From: an uncultured Bacteroidales bacterium
GTDB taxonomy: Bacteria; Bacteroidota; Bacteroidia; Bacteroidales; Muribaculaceae
Assembly: GCA_902800715.1 (NCBI GenBank)
Contig: CADCFN010000014.1
Span: 1 to 64,000 of the forward strand
Length of the DNA: 64,000 nt
Direction of reading: 5' to 3'
Of this stretch, positions 36,157 through 45,324 are shown piece after piece. How positions within the stretch are numbered: the stretch's first letter is position 1; every line of letters starts with the position of its first letter. Position numbers and translations under genes: made by a program. The notes beneath the pieces are model-generated. The model worked only from the letters and a program-made list of their open reading frames with translations. It made no database searches and had not been told where the DNA came from.

Positions 36157-37272
36157 TTATGGGGTTTCGAAAGCCTCGACGAGAAGTTTAAGGTTGTCGA
36201 TGATGTCGATGTGCTGGGGGCACTGGGCCTCGCACTGACCGCACTCGAGGCACTCACTGGCCTTGCCGTGACTCTTGGCAACCAAATCGTAGTAGAGCTT
36301 GCTGTTGCTTTTCAGTTCGGGGAACTGCTGCACGATGTTGTAGAGGCTGAAGTACTCGGGGATAGCAATCTCCTGTGGGCAGCCCTCGGTGCAGTAATGA
36401 CAGGCGGTGCAAGGAATGGCAATAGCATCACGAATGACTTGTGTCGCTTGGGTGATAATGTCTTGTTCCTCTTCATTAAGAGGCTGGAAATCCTGCATAT
36501 AGGACGTGTTATCCTCGAGCTGCTCCATGTTGCTCATGCCGCTCAACACCATCATCACATTGGGCAATGAGGCACAGTAGCGGATAGCCCATGAGGCAGG
36601 GCTGGCATCAGGGTTATAACCCTTGAATAGCCGTTCGATGCCTTCGGGCACACGGGCCAGCGAACCGCCCTTGACGGGCTCCATGACGATAACGGGTTTG
36701 CCGTGCTTGACACAGAGCTCGTAGCACACCCGCGACTCGATGGCGGGGCTGTCCCAATCGAGGTAGTTAATCTGCAGCTGAACGTATTCTATCTCGGGAT
36801 GCTTTTCAAGGATTTCTGCCAACAGTTTGGAGTCGTCATGGAACGAGAATCCGATGTGGCGAATCTTGCCTTCGGCTTTCTTGCGGGCAATGAATCCCCA
36901 ACCGTCCATGCGGTCCATGACCTCGACACGCTCGCGGTTAAGGGCGTGCAGCCAGTAATAGTCAAAATAATCGACACCGCATTTCTCCAACTGCTCGTTA
37001 AAGACGCGCTCAAGGTCGGACTCTTCGTTAATGGTCCACACGGGCATCTTGCTGGTGACGGTGAACGCCTCACGCGGATAGCGTTTCACCACAGCCTCCC
37101 TGAACGCCACCTCACTCTTGCCACCATGGTAGGGATAGGCGGTGTCAAAGTAGGTAAAGCCACGCTCGATGAACCTGTCGGCCATCGCTTTAAATTTCTC
37201 AATGTCGATACTTGTCTGGTCATCGGGATTGACCAGCGGAAGACGCATCAATCCAAATCCGAGCTTTTTCAT
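36157..37272 (-). CDS. Cytosolic aldo/keto reductase with C-terminal ferredoxin-like domain
   Basis: 371 residues. The AKR barrel has FDTAYPYHGGKSEVA (family tyrosine included) and NYLDW. Near the C-terminus are two 4Fe-4S motifs, CTACHYCTEGCP and CLECGQCEAQCP. No signal peptide. It is a cytosolic paralogue of the exported enzyme at 56.8 kb. The substrate is unknown. It is the last gene after GT2, 23 bp downstream. Confidence 0.9.
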   Translation of the reverse strand: MKKLGFGLMRLPLVNPDDQTSIDIEKFKAMADRFIERGFTYFDTAYPYHGGKSEVAFREAVVKRYPREAFTVTSKMPVWTINEESDLERVFNEQLEKCGVDYFDYYWLHALNRERVEVMDRMDGWGFIARKKAEGKIRHIGFSFHDDSKLLAEILEKHPEIEYVQLQINYLDWDSPAIESRVCYELCVKHGKPVIVMEPVKGGSLARVPEGIERLFKGYNPDASPASWAIRYCASLPNVMMVLSGMSNMEQLEDNTSYMQDFQPLNEEEQDIITQATQVIRDAIAIPCTACHYCTEGCPQEIAIPEYFSLYNIVQQFPELKSNSKLYYDLVAKSHGKASECLECGQCEAQCPQHIDIIDNLKLLVEAFETP

Positions 37273-37295
37273 ATTCAGCTATCAGTTTTAAGTTA

Positions 37296-38321
37296 TCAGT
37301 TGGATAATTTTAAGTCTGTGAAGCACTTGACACCCCTTAAGTAGTGAGCAGTGATGATGTTCACACGCTCCTCGGGAAGGGTCCTTAACAGATTGACCTC
37401 GGGCTGTGAAGTGTAATTCTTCCGCATCTTGCGGAAGTCGCGATGAGCGCGAATAATTGCTCGAGCATCGCCAAAGTGGAACTTTGCCAACGCCATGCCG
37501 AAAGCCAGCGCGTCCATCAGACGGCGCACGAACAATAGCTTCTTGCCCTCACCGTGAGGCAGATTCTTGTGAAGCAGCAGCAGGTTGTTGCGGAAGTTGA
37601 GGTAGGTCTTCCTAGGGTTGCCATAAGCAAGGCTGCCGCCTCCCAGGTGATAGACATGACTTGACGGCACCATCATCAAGTCGCTGCCCGACAGACGGAT
37701 GCGCCAGCACAGGTCTATCTCCTCCATGTGGGCAAAGAAGTCCTTGTCCAGTCCGCCGGCGTCCTGATAAAGCTGGCTGCGCACCATCAGGCACGCCCCT
37801 GTAGCCCAAAAGACGCTCTTGGGACCGTCGTCATACTGGCCATGGTCATCCTCGACATATTCAAAGATGCGCCCACGGCAATAAGGATAGCCGTGACTGT
37901 CTATGTAACCACCCGCGGCTCCGGCATAGTCAAACATCGTCTTTTCGCTGTCATCGCTGTCATGCAGCAGTTTGGGCATCACGGCACCCACTTCGGGGTG
38001 CGCCTCCATATAGTCCAGCAACGGGTTGAGCCATTCCTGCGGTGTGCGCACGTCGCTGTTGAGCAGCACCGTGTAGGGGTACATTGTTTGGGCAATCGCT
38101 ATGTTATATCCCTCGGCAAAGCCGTAGTTCTTGTCAAACTTCAGCACCTTGACCTCGGGAAACTCCTCTTGGAGCACCTGCAGGCTGTTGTCGGAGCTGC
38201 CGTTGTCGGCAACAATCACGTCGGCAATAGCGGCATCAGTGCCCGCAATTACCGTGGGCAGATAGCGCCGCAGCAATTCAGCACCGTTCCAGTTCAATAT
38301 GATGACAGCAACCTGTTTCAT
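37296..38321 (-). CDS. Glycosyltransferase family 2
   Basis: 341 residues. GT-A features: VIILNWNGAELL, VADNGSSDNSLQ, LLNSDV (the DxD-like metal site) and MEEIDLCWR. The pattern is that of rhamnosyltransferase-like GT2 enzymes. It probably acts on a surface polysaccharide. The start is 13 bp after the mtaB stop, so it is in the mtaB operon. Confidence 0.92.
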   Translation of the reverse strand: MKQVAVIILNWNGAELLRRYLPTVIAGTDAAIADVIVADNGSSDNSLQVLQEEFPEVKVLKFDKNYGFAEGYNIAIAQTMYPYTVLLNSDVRTPQEWLNPLLDYMEAHPEVGAVMPKLLHDSDDSEKTMFDYAGAAGGYIDSHGYPYCRGRIFEYVEDDHGQYDDGPKSVFWATGACLMVRSQLYQDAGGLDKDFFAHMEEIDLCWRIRLSGSDLMMVPSSHVYHLGGGSLAYGNPRKTYLNFRNNLLLLHKNLPHGEGKKLLFVRRLMDALAFGMALAKFHFGDARAIIRAHRDFRKMRKNYTSQPEVNLLRTLPEERVNIITAHYLRGVKCFTDLKLSN

Positions 38322-38334
38322 CGTTATTCACTTA

Positions 38335-39642
38335 TTAATGAATTATCTCAGCATCGATGGTGAGGTCGTCGCTGAGGGCCAATAGTTTCACATTAACAAT
38401 CTGGTTGGCGAGGCTCATATCGGGTTCTACATTGACGCGGATGTAATTGTCGGTGAAGCCGTGCATCCTGCCTTTGCCACGACCGTGTTCCAACAACACG
38501 GGACGCACGGTGCCCAGATAGCGGCGGGTGAAGTCTGCCTGTTTCTCATCGCTCAGGGCAATCATGCGGGCAGCACGTTCCTGCTTATCCTGTTGCGTGA
38601 CGATATAGGGGATGCGCAATGCCATTGTGCCAGGACGCTCGCTGTAGGGGAAGACATGCAGGTGCTGCACATCAAGCCCAGCAATAAAGCTGTAACTGTC
38701 TTCAAACAGGTCGGGCGTCTCGCCACGGGTGCCCACCATCACGTCAACGCCGATAAAGCAGTCGGGCATCAACTCGCGGCACCGCGCCACCTTGTCGGCA
38801 AACAGCTGGCGGTCGTAGTGGCGGCGCATCAACTTGAGTACCGGGTCGCTACCGCTCTGCAGCGGAATGTGGAAATGCGGCATGAAGGCTCGTGAACGAG
38901 CACACCAGTCAATGATTTCATCGGTCAACAGGTCGGGTTCAATCGATGAGATACGGTAACGCTCGATACCCTCGATATCATCGAGCGACTTGAGCAAATC
39001 GAGGAAATTCTCGCCCGTGTTCTTGCCGAAGTCACCGATGTTCACGCCAGTAATGACGATTTCCTTGCCGCCCTCGGCAGCCACCTCACGAGCCTGCTCG
39101 GTGAGTAGGGCGATGGTGCCGCTGCGACTGCGTCCGCGAGCTGCGGGAATTGTGCAATAGCTGCACCAATAGTCACAACCGTCTTGTACCTTGAGCCAAT
39201 AGCGGGTGCGGTCGCCACGGTCGCAGGAAGGCGAAAACAAGCGGATGTCACGCGTGGGCGTCACCTGTAACTGCTGCTGGCGGTCCTCAAACCATTGGAG
39301 CACATAGCGGGCGATGTCAGGTTTCTGCTCGCTGCCCAAGACGATGTCCACCCCATCGATTTGGGTGATTTCCTCGCCCTTCAGCTGGGCATAGCAGCCT
39401 GTAACGACCATCAGTGCATCAGGGTACTGGCGGATGAGGTGACGGATGTGCTGGCGGCACTTGCTGTCGGCCAGGGCGGTCACGCTGCATGTATTGACCA
39501 CACACACATCGGGCACGCCGCCGCGCTCGACAGGCACGATGCCATGTTCGGCGAGCAGCGACTGCATTGTTGCTGTTTCCGAGAAATTGAGTTTGCAGCC
39601 CAATGTCTCGAGTTTCACCTTATGTTGGATGATATCGCTCAT
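38335..39642 (-). CDS. mtaB: tRNA (N6-threonylcarbamoyladenosine-37-C2)-methylthiotransferase MtaB
   Basis: 435 residues. The MtaB signature LGCKLNFSE is at the N-terminus (MiaB has GCQMN), NTCSV follows, and the radical SAM motif is GCDYWCSYC. It adds a methylthio group to t6A37. The second methylthiotransferase of the window (miaB at 5.4 kb) modifies i6A. First gene of mtaB-GT2-AKR. Confidence 0.94.
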   Translation of the reverse strand: MSDIIQHKVKLETLGCKLNFSETATMQSLLAEHGIVPVERGGVPDVCVVNTCSVTALADSKCRQHIRHLIRQYPDALMVVTGCYAQLKGEEITQIDGVDIVLGSEQKPDIARYVLQWFEDRQQQLQVTPTRDIRLFSPSCDRGDRTRYWLKVQDGCDYWCSYCTIPAARGRSRSGTIALLTEQAREVAAEGGKEIVITGVNIGDFGKNTGENFLDLLKSLDDIEGIERYRISSIEPDLLTDEIIDWCARSRAFMPHFHIPLQSGSDPVLKLMRRHYDRQLFADKVARCRELMPDCFIGVDVMVGTRGETPDLFEDSYSFIAGLDVQHLHVFPYSERPGTMALRIPYIVTQQDKQERAARMIALSDEKQADFTRRYLGTVRPVLLEHGRGKGRMHGFTDNYIRVNVEPDMSLANQIVNVKLLALSDDLTIDAEIIH

Positions 39643-39683
39643 TTTCTATCGAACGGATGATACTGAAGATACGGATGGAACAG

Positions 39684-39721
39684 AAAAAACTCCTCACTCC
39701 TAACTCTTAACTCCTCATTCC
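39684..39721. repeat. Regular seven-base repeat between rnr and mtaB
   Basis: The gap reads as consecutive heptamers CTCCTCA CTCCTAA CTCTTAA, then CTCCTCA TTCCTCA CTTCTTA. This is the most regular example of the short-period repeats in this window. Confidence 0.6.
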
Positions 39722-42124
39722 TCACTTCTTACGTCCACGGGGCTTGCCAGAGCGGACTGACTTGCGCCCGGGCCTGCCGACCTTGTTGTCGCGGGCCTCA
39801 CGAGCCTGACGGCGGGTGCTGTTGCCACGGCTGCCGCGTTGCTGACGGCGCGAGGCACTGCCACCCTCATACTGCTCACGACGACGCTCATCGCGCGACA
39901 TGCGACCGCTCATGCTACGGCTGTTCTGCTCGGTGATGGGCTCACGGTCGATGCGGTGAGTATTGGCAGGGTTTTCCTCGTCCACAAGGACGAAGTCGAG
40001 TTGTTTCTTGATGAGGTCGGCTCGTGCCACCTGGATGGTGATGTCATCGCCTAAGCGATACACTTTGCCACGACGACGGCCACGGATGCAGTAGTTCTTC
40101 TCGTCGAACTCATAGAAATCATCATCCAGACCACGGATGCCTACCAAACCCTCGCAATGCGTCTCGTCGAGTTCGACATACAAGCCCCACTCGGTCACGC
40201 CCGAGATATGGCCAGTGAACACGCCACCCAAGCGTTGGCCCATGAATTCAACCTCCTTGTATTTGATAGAAGCGCGTTCGGCATTGGCAGCAAGCTGTTC
40301 CTGAGCGCTCATGTGCTTGCACTGGTCCTCGAGTTTGACGGGGTCCACACTCTTCTCTCCTGCGGCATACTTGTCCAGCAGACGGTGTACCGTCAAGTCG
40401 GGATAGCGGCGTATGGGCGAGGTGAAGTGGGTATAGTAGTCAAACGCCAGGCCATAGTGGCCGATGTTGGTCGCGCTATAGATAGCCTTGGCCATCGAGC
40501 GGATAGCCAAAATGGCGAGCATTTCTTCCTCGGGTTTGCCCTTGGCCTGCTCCAGCATCTTGTTAATGGATTTATTGATATCCTTGCCAGAGCCCTTGGT
40601 ACGTATCTTGTAGCCGAAGTGGGCGGCGATGTCGGCAAAGTTCTGCAGTTTGTCCAGGTCGGGCTGGTCGTGGACGCGATAGACAAATGCCTTGGCGGTC
40701 CTGTTCTTGGGCACCTTGCCGATATGTTCAGCCACCTTGCAGTTGGCGAGCAGCATGAATTCTTCGATGAGTTTGTTGGCGTCCTGTGCCACATGGACAT
40801 GGACGGCGGTGGGCATGCCCTGCTCATCGATGTCAAACTTGATTTCCTCGCGGTTGAAAGATACCGATCCTCCTTCCTCAAAGCGGCGACGCCTCAACTG
40901 CTTTGCCATCTCGTTGAGCACAGCGAGTTCTTCGGCAAGGTCACCTTTGCCGGTCTCGAGGATGTGCTGTGCCTCCTCGTAGGAGAATCGCCTGTTGCTG
41001 CGGGTCACCGTGTGGCAAATCTTATATTTCTTCACCCTGGCTTCGGCATCCATTTCCATAACTACCGAGTGGGTGAGCTTGTCCTCGTCGGGGCGCAGCG
41101 AGCAGATGTTGTTGCACAGTTTCTCGGGCAGCATGGGAATGGTGCGGTCCACCAGATACACCGAGGTGGCACGCTCGTAAGCCTCCTTGTCGATGATGGA
41201 GCCGGGCGTTACATAGTGGCTCACGTCAGCAATGTGGACGCCGATTTCCCAGTTGCCGTTTTTCAGTTTCTCGATTGACAGGGCGTCGTCAAAGTCCTTG
41301 GCGTCGGCGGGGTCGATGGTGAATGTGGTCACGTCGCGCATGTCGCGGCGACGGGCGATTTCCTCGGGCGTGATGCCGTCATCCAGGGCCTCGGCGGCCT
41401 CGGTCACGTTCTCGGGGTACTTGTAAGGCAGACCGAACTCGGCGAGGATGGCGTGAATCTCGGCATTGTTTTCGCCAGCAACACCCAGCACGTCAACCAC
41501 CTCACCGATGGGCGAGTTGGCTTCCTCGGGCCATTCGACAATCTTAACGACCACCTTGTCGCCCGTCTTGCCACCAGCAAGTTTGTCCAGCGGGATGAAG
41601 ATGTCGGTGGCGAGGAACTTGCTGTCGGTAGCGAGTTGGGCAAAATATTTGAGCACCTGTAACGTGCCGACAAACACCTGCTCCTTGCGCTCGAGAATCT
41701 TCACGACTTCGGCCTCGGGCTCCAGGCCGTGGCGTGCCGCACGGATGTGTACCAGCACGCGGTCACCGTTCAGGGCGTGCATCGAGTTGCGCTCGGCAAC
41801 CATGATGGGCTTGCCGTCATCGCTAGCGGTGTCCACGCTGTTCTTGCCGTTGCCGCGGCGAATGAAGATGCCCTCGGCAACCGATGAACGGTTAGCCGAC
41901 TTGTAGCTGCCGGGGCCTACCTGCACCAAGAATCCATCAACAGCGAGTTGGTCCAGTATCTCAACGATGAGCATGCGGCGCTTAGGCGTGTTAGCGCCCA
42001 CAGCTGCCGATACCTGCTTGTAATTGAATGGTGCTTCACCCTGCTCGTTAAAGAAATTGATGACTCTGTCGTGGTACTCACGACGTTCCTGTTTCAACGA
42101 TTGTAATCCGCTTTTCTTTGCCAT
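39722..42124 (-). CDS. rnr: Ribonuclease R
   Basis: 800 residues. It has an N-terminal OB/cold-shock region, the RNB catalytic aspartate cluster in DPADAKDFDDALS, an S1 domain, and a basic, low-complexity C-terminal tail rich in Arg, Ser and Gly (about 745-800). It is a processive 3'-5' exoribonuclease for structured RNA. The -7 box TATCTTTG is at 42176-42183. Confidence 0.94.
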   Translation of the reverse strand: MAKKSGLQSLKQERREYHDRVINFFNEQGEAPFNYKQVSAAVGANTPKRRMLIVEILDQLAVDGFLVQVGPGSYKSANRSSVAEGIFIRRGNGKNSVDTASDDGKPIMVAERNSMHALNGDRVLVHIRAARHGLEPEAEVVKILERKEQVFVGTLQVLKYFAQLATDSKFLATDIFIPLDKLAGGKTGDKVVVKIVEWPEEANSPIGEVVDVLGVAGENNAEIHAILAEFGLPYKYPENVTEAAEALDDGITPEEIARRRDMRDVTTFTIDPADAKDFDDALSIEKLKNGNWEIGVHIADVSHYVTPGSIIDKEAYERATSVYLVDRTIPMLPEKLCNNICSLRPDEDKLTHSVVMEMDAEARVKKYKICHTVTRSNRRFSYEEAQHILETGKGDLAEELAVLNEMAKQLRRRRFEEGGSVSFNREEIKFDIDEQGMPTAVHVHVAQDANKLIEEFMLLANCKVAEHIGKVPKNRTAKAFVYRVHDQPDLDKLQNFADIAAHFGYKIRTKGSGKDINKSINKMLEQAKGKPEEEMLAILAIRSMAKAIYSATNIGHYGLAFDYYTHFTSPIRRYPDLTVHRLLDKYAAGEKSVDPVKLEDQCKHMSAQEQLAANAERASIKYKEVEFMGQRLGGVFTGHISGVTEWGLYVELDETHCEGLVGIRGLDDDFYEFDEKNYCIRGRRRGKVYRLGDDITIQVARADLIKKQLDFVLVDEENPANTHRIDREPITEQNSRSMSGRMSRDERRREQYEGGSASRRQQRGSRGNSTRRQAREARDNKVGRPGRKSVRSGKPRGRKK

Positions 42125-42175
42125 ATATCGTTATGTTTTATTTCCTTGTTGTTCTTGACAATCCACATTAATAGG

Positions 42176-42183
42176 CAAAGATA
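42176..42183 (-). promoter_or_regulatory. -7 box TATCTTTG for rnr
   Basis: TATCTTTG on the minus strand, about 50 bases before rnr. No clear -33. Confidence 0.45.
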
Positions 42184-42287
42184 GTGATTTCTCATCACAT
42201 TACAGGTGACAATGCACGACTTTTCGCATTTTTTTCGTAAAAATCACATTTGACAATTTTTAAGAAAGGCATTCACGGTTTTTTTCT

Positions 42288-42295
42288 TAACTTTG
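42288..42295 (+). promoter_or_regulatory. -7 box TAACTTTG for the first GH25 gene
   Basis: TAACTTTG on the plus strand, 32 bases before ATG 42328. It lies inside a longer upstream frame, which supports the later start. Confidence 0.55.
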
Positions 42296-42327
42296 CAGCC
42301 AACTTTACTTTGAAGACAAATATAGCA

Positions 42328-43821
42328 ATGGATTTTAACAAAATGTTCAAAAACACAATATACTCCTTATTGGCAGCTTTTACCCTGATGCTCATGCCCT
42401 GCGTGGGGGCATCTGCTCAGCAGCAGACCGACATCAACAAGCCCACACGCGAACGCTCAAAGAACAATGATAAGAAGTCGGCTTCCACCAAGAAAGACGA
42501 CAAAAAGAACGATAAGAAAGACAATAAGCAGGACGAGAAGAATTCTCCCGTCAAGGCTACCGTTAAGCCCGCTACCAAGCAGGACAACACCGCCAAGCCT
42601 GCTGCCAAGCAGGATGACAAGAAAGACGTGAAGCCTGCCGAGGCCACCAGCGAGAAAAAGCAGGAAGTCAAGGAAGAGTCCAAGCCCACTTCTCCCAAGC
42701 CCGTCAATCCCAACTTTGACGGTATTGACGTGTCCAAGTATCAGTTGACCATCGACTGGCAGGAAATCAAGAAGAATTCCAAGATACAATACGTCTACAT
42801 CAAGGCGACCGAGGGTTGTGACCATACCGACCACCGCTACGAGGACAACATCCGCAATGCCCGCAGCCATGGCGTGAAAGTGGGCAGCTACCACTACCTC
42901 ACCAACCGTTCAAGTGCCACTGCACAGTTCCAGAACTTCGCGCGCACGGCACGCAAGGAGGAGCAGGACCTCATTCCCTTCATTGACGTTGAGGAGTGCA
43001 ACCGTTGGAATTCACAGCAACTCAGGGACAGCCTCAAGGTGTTTGCCGACCTGCTGGAGGACTACTATGGCTGCAAGCCGATGATTTACACCTCCGAGAG
43101 CTTCTTCAAGAAGCACCTGGGACGCGCCTTCAAGGACTATCCCCTGTTCATCGCCAAATATAGTGACAATTCGCCAAACATCGGCTACAACTGGGTAATG
43201 TGGCAATACTCTGACAAGGGTACCATCCCCGGCATCAAGAGCAAGGTAGACCTGAGTCGCTTCAACAAAGGTTTCAGCCTGAATGACATCATCTACCGCC
43301 CTGGCAAAGGCAAGAACAAGCCTAAAAGCAGCGTCAAGGAGTCGGTGAAGCCCTTAGAGAAACCTACCAGTGTCAATATGACCGAGCAGAAGCCGAAACA
43401 GACGACCAAGAAGTCCAAACGCCAACAGGAAGAAGAAAAGAAGAAAGCCGAAAAAGAAAAGAAGACTAGAGAGCTGAAACAAAAGCAAGCCGAAGAAGAC
43501 GCCAGGAAACAAGCCGAGCAGAATCGCAAAAATCAGGCAAAGCAGGAACAGATAAAGCGAAACCAGGCTCAGCAAAAGGCTAAGGAAGAAGCCGCCAAGA
43601 GAGAGGCAGAAGCCAAAGCCAAGCGCAAAGCAGAAGCACAAAAGGCACGCGAGCAGAAGGCCAAGCAAGAAGCCGAACGCAAAGCTGCCACCAAGGTCAG
43701 CAAAAAGGCTGCCAGCGCCTCCTTGACCAGCAAGTTGAATCAGGCGCAGCGCAACGACAGCATCCGCTCGGCCAACAGCAAGGGGCACCCCACCAACAAG
43801 AGCTCGGCGGACAACGACTAG
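42328..43821 (+). CDS. Secreted GH25 lysozyme-like protein with charged repeats and TolA-like tail
   Basis: 497 residues from ATG 42328. A signal peptide ends near ASA30. Residues 31-125 are a Lys/Asp/Thr-rich low-complexity linker. The GH25 domain (130-325) has FDGIDVSKYQ, YVYIKATEG, GSYHYL and the DVE catalytic pair D220/E222. Residues 326-497 are rich in Lys, Glu, Gln and Ala (EEEKKKAEKEKK) and should form a long helix, as in TolA. It would cleave peptidoglycan or bind the wall. The second GH25 gene begins 53 bp downstream. Confidence 0.9.
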   Translation: MDFNKMFKNTIYSLLAAFTLMLMPCVGASAQQQTDINKPTRERSKNNDKKSASTKKDDKKNDKKDNKQDEKNSPVKATVKPATKQDNTAKPAAKQDDKKDVKPAEATSEKKQEVKEESKPTSPKPVNPNFDGIDVSKYQLTIDWQEIKKNSKIQYVYIKATEGCDHTDHRYEDNIRNARSHGVKVGSYHYLTNRSSATAQFQNFARTARKEEQDLIPFIDVEECNRWNSQQLRDSLKVFADLLEDYYGCKPMIYTSESFFKKHLGRAFKDYPLFIAKYSDNSPNIGYNWVMWQYSDKGTIPGIKSKVDLSRFNKGFSLNDIIYRPGKGKNKPKSSVKESVKPLEKPTSVNMTEQKPKQTTKKSKRQQEEEKKKAEKEKKTRELKQKQAEEDARKQAEQNRKNQAKQEQIKRNQAQQKAKEEAAKREAEAKAKRKAEAQKAREQKAKQEAERKAATKVSKKAASASLTSKLNQAQRNDSIRSANSKGHPTNKSSADND

Positions 43822-43874
43822 TCATCAGCGCGACTTCCGACGACAGTGCCGCCAGCATGAGCACCAACTGAACA

Positions 43875-44621
43875 ATGAACCATCAGGTACTCACATATCA
43901 CCACAGGCCATTGTTAGCCATCATCGTGCTGACAATGGTCTTGATGTGTTCATGCCAAGGCAACGGCAGCGGCAACCGCAACAAGCACCCCCAAGTGTCG
44001 CCTCGCAACGAGCAAGCCAAGTATGACGGCATCGACATCTCGAGCCACCAGGGTTACATCGACTGGGCCAAGGTGAGCAGTGACAAGGACATCCGCTTTG
44101 TCTATATCAAGGCCACCGAGGGAGCCACCTACCGCTCCACCCACTATGTCCATAACCTCACCCAGGCACGGCGCTACGGCCTGCTGGTGGGCAGCTACCA
44201 CTACCTCAGTCCCACATCGTCAATCGACGAGCAGTTCGAGAACTTCTCCAACTATGCCCTCAAACACCTTCAGAATCTCATCCCCATGCTCGATGTGGAA
44301 GTGCGCGGCGAATGGTCACGCAGCCAACTCATTGACAGCGTGGAGAAATTCTGCCAGCTCACCGAGGAGTATTATGGCGTGCAGCCCATGATTTACAGCA
44401 CCATGGGCTTCTATAACAAGAACCTCGCTCCCCACTTCAACAAGCACCGGCTCTACATCGGCAGGTACTCCAACGAAGAACCCGAAATCAACTGGGAGGG
44501 CGAGTACACCATCTGGCAATACAGCGAGACGGGCATTATCCCCGGTATTGACGCCTATGTGGACCTGTGCCGTTATAGCAAGGACGGCTGGATTGACGAT
44601 ATCCTACTGCCCGAGAAATAG
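43875..44621 (+). CDS. GH25 lysozyme-like lipoprotein
   Basis: 248 residues. The signal sequence ends with a lipobox-like MCSC, probable lipidation at C27. The GH25 domain (50-245) has YDGIDISSHQG, FVYIKATEG, GSYHYL and LDVEVRG, with the DVE pair kept. It resembles the upstream GH25 protein but lacks the linker and tail. Probably attached to the outer or inner membrane. Tandem duplication is likely. Confidence 0.92.
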   Translation: MNHQVLTYHHRPLLAIIVLTMVLMCSCQGNGSGNRNKHPQVSPRNEQAKYDGIDISSHQGYIDWAKVSSDKDIRFVYIKATEGATYRSTHYVHNLTQARRYGLLVGSYHYLSPTSSIDEQFENFSNYALKHLQNLIPMLDVEVRGEWSRSQLIDSVEKFCQLTEEYYGVQPMIYSTMGFYNKNLAPHFNKHRLYIGRYSNEEPEINWEGEYTIWQYSETGIIPGIDAYVDLCRYSKDGWIDDILLPEK

Positions 44622-44638
44622 TTAATAGTTGGTTGAGG

Positions 44639-44695
44639 GAAACAAAACTGAAAACTGAAAACTGGCAACTGAAAACTGAAAACCGAAAACCGAAC
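44639..44695 (+). repeat. GAAAACT heptamer repeat before cvpA
   Basis: Several copies of GAAAACT and close variants (GAAAACC, GGCAACT) stand in seven-base register right up to the cvpA ATG at 44696. Confidence 0.65.
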
Positions 44696-45256
44696 ATGAC
44701 CCTTGTTGACATTCTTATCATACTGATTGTGCTGGGAGGCATTGTGCTGGGGTACCGCAAGGGCCTCATCGGACAGATGTCTTCTATCATCTCATGGATA
44801 GTAGCCATGATCTTGTGTTACAAGTGCGGCGACCTGGCAAAAGACATCTTCCTCGCTATCGTCCCCAGCGCTGCCGATTGGCCCCTGTCGAGCATCACGG
44901 TCAAGACCGTGTCGCTAGCATTTGCGTTTCTCATAGTGATGCTGGTCATCAGGCTGGTGATGCGCCTGTTCAAGGGTACCCTCGACAGCATTCACCTGGG
45001 CTTTCTCGACAAGTTCGGCGGCTCACTGCTGTTCATGTTCAAGTATGCCTTCTTGCTGAGTATCGCCTTGAACCTGCTCTACGCCATCAACCCCGACATG
45101 GACACCTTCGGCACCGAGCACATCATGAACAACAAGCCCTACGAGTTCACTCTCGACCTCATGCCCATGGTCCTGGGCAGCGAGAAGATGCCCAGTGACT
45201 CCCTCAAACTCTACCGCGATCTCATTGAGCCGGTCCCCGTAGACACCAAAGACTGA
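44696..45256 (+). CDS. cvpA: CvpA family membrane protein
   Basis: 186 residues from ATG 44696 (MTLVDILIILI); an upstream start at 44633 would read the heptamer repeat as protein and is rejected. Four hydrophobic segments and the N-terminal GYRKGLIGQ motif fit CvpA. CvpA proteins affect envelope integrity in other bacteria; mechanism unknown. It lies between GH25 and aroA. Confidence 0.87.
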   Translation: MTLVDILIILIVLGGIVLGYRKGLIGQMSSIISWIVAMILCYKCGDLAKDIFLAIVPSAADWPLSSITVKTVSLAFAFLIVMLVIRLVMRLFKGTLDSIHLGFLDKFGGSLLFMFKYAFLLSIALNLLYAINPDMDTFGTEHIMNNKPYEFTLDLMPMVLGSEKMPSDSLKLYRDLIEPVPVDTKD

Positions 45257-45324
45257 AAAATAACTAAAAACCAAAAACCAGAAACTATGGACTAGGGACT
45301 AGGGACTAGAAACTAAAAACCAAC
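45257..45324 (+). repeat. Heptamer repeat before aroA
   Basis: The gap holds AAAAACC, AGAAACT and GGACTAG heptamers (GGACTAGGGACTAG) up to the aroA ATG at 45325. Confidence 0.6.

Noticed and set aside
35976-36281. Minus-strand frame overlapping the end of the aldo/keto reductase gene
   Set aside because: Its second half lies in AT-rich non-coding sequence and the first half is a shifted frame of the reductase gene. A decayed gene cannot be ruled out, but nothing supports it.
40157-41278. Plus-strand open frame opposite rnr
   Set aside because: Shadow of the RNB domain.
44639-45324. CRISPR-like array
   Set aside because: The repeats are seven bases long, degenerate and without spacers; there are no cas genes in the window.
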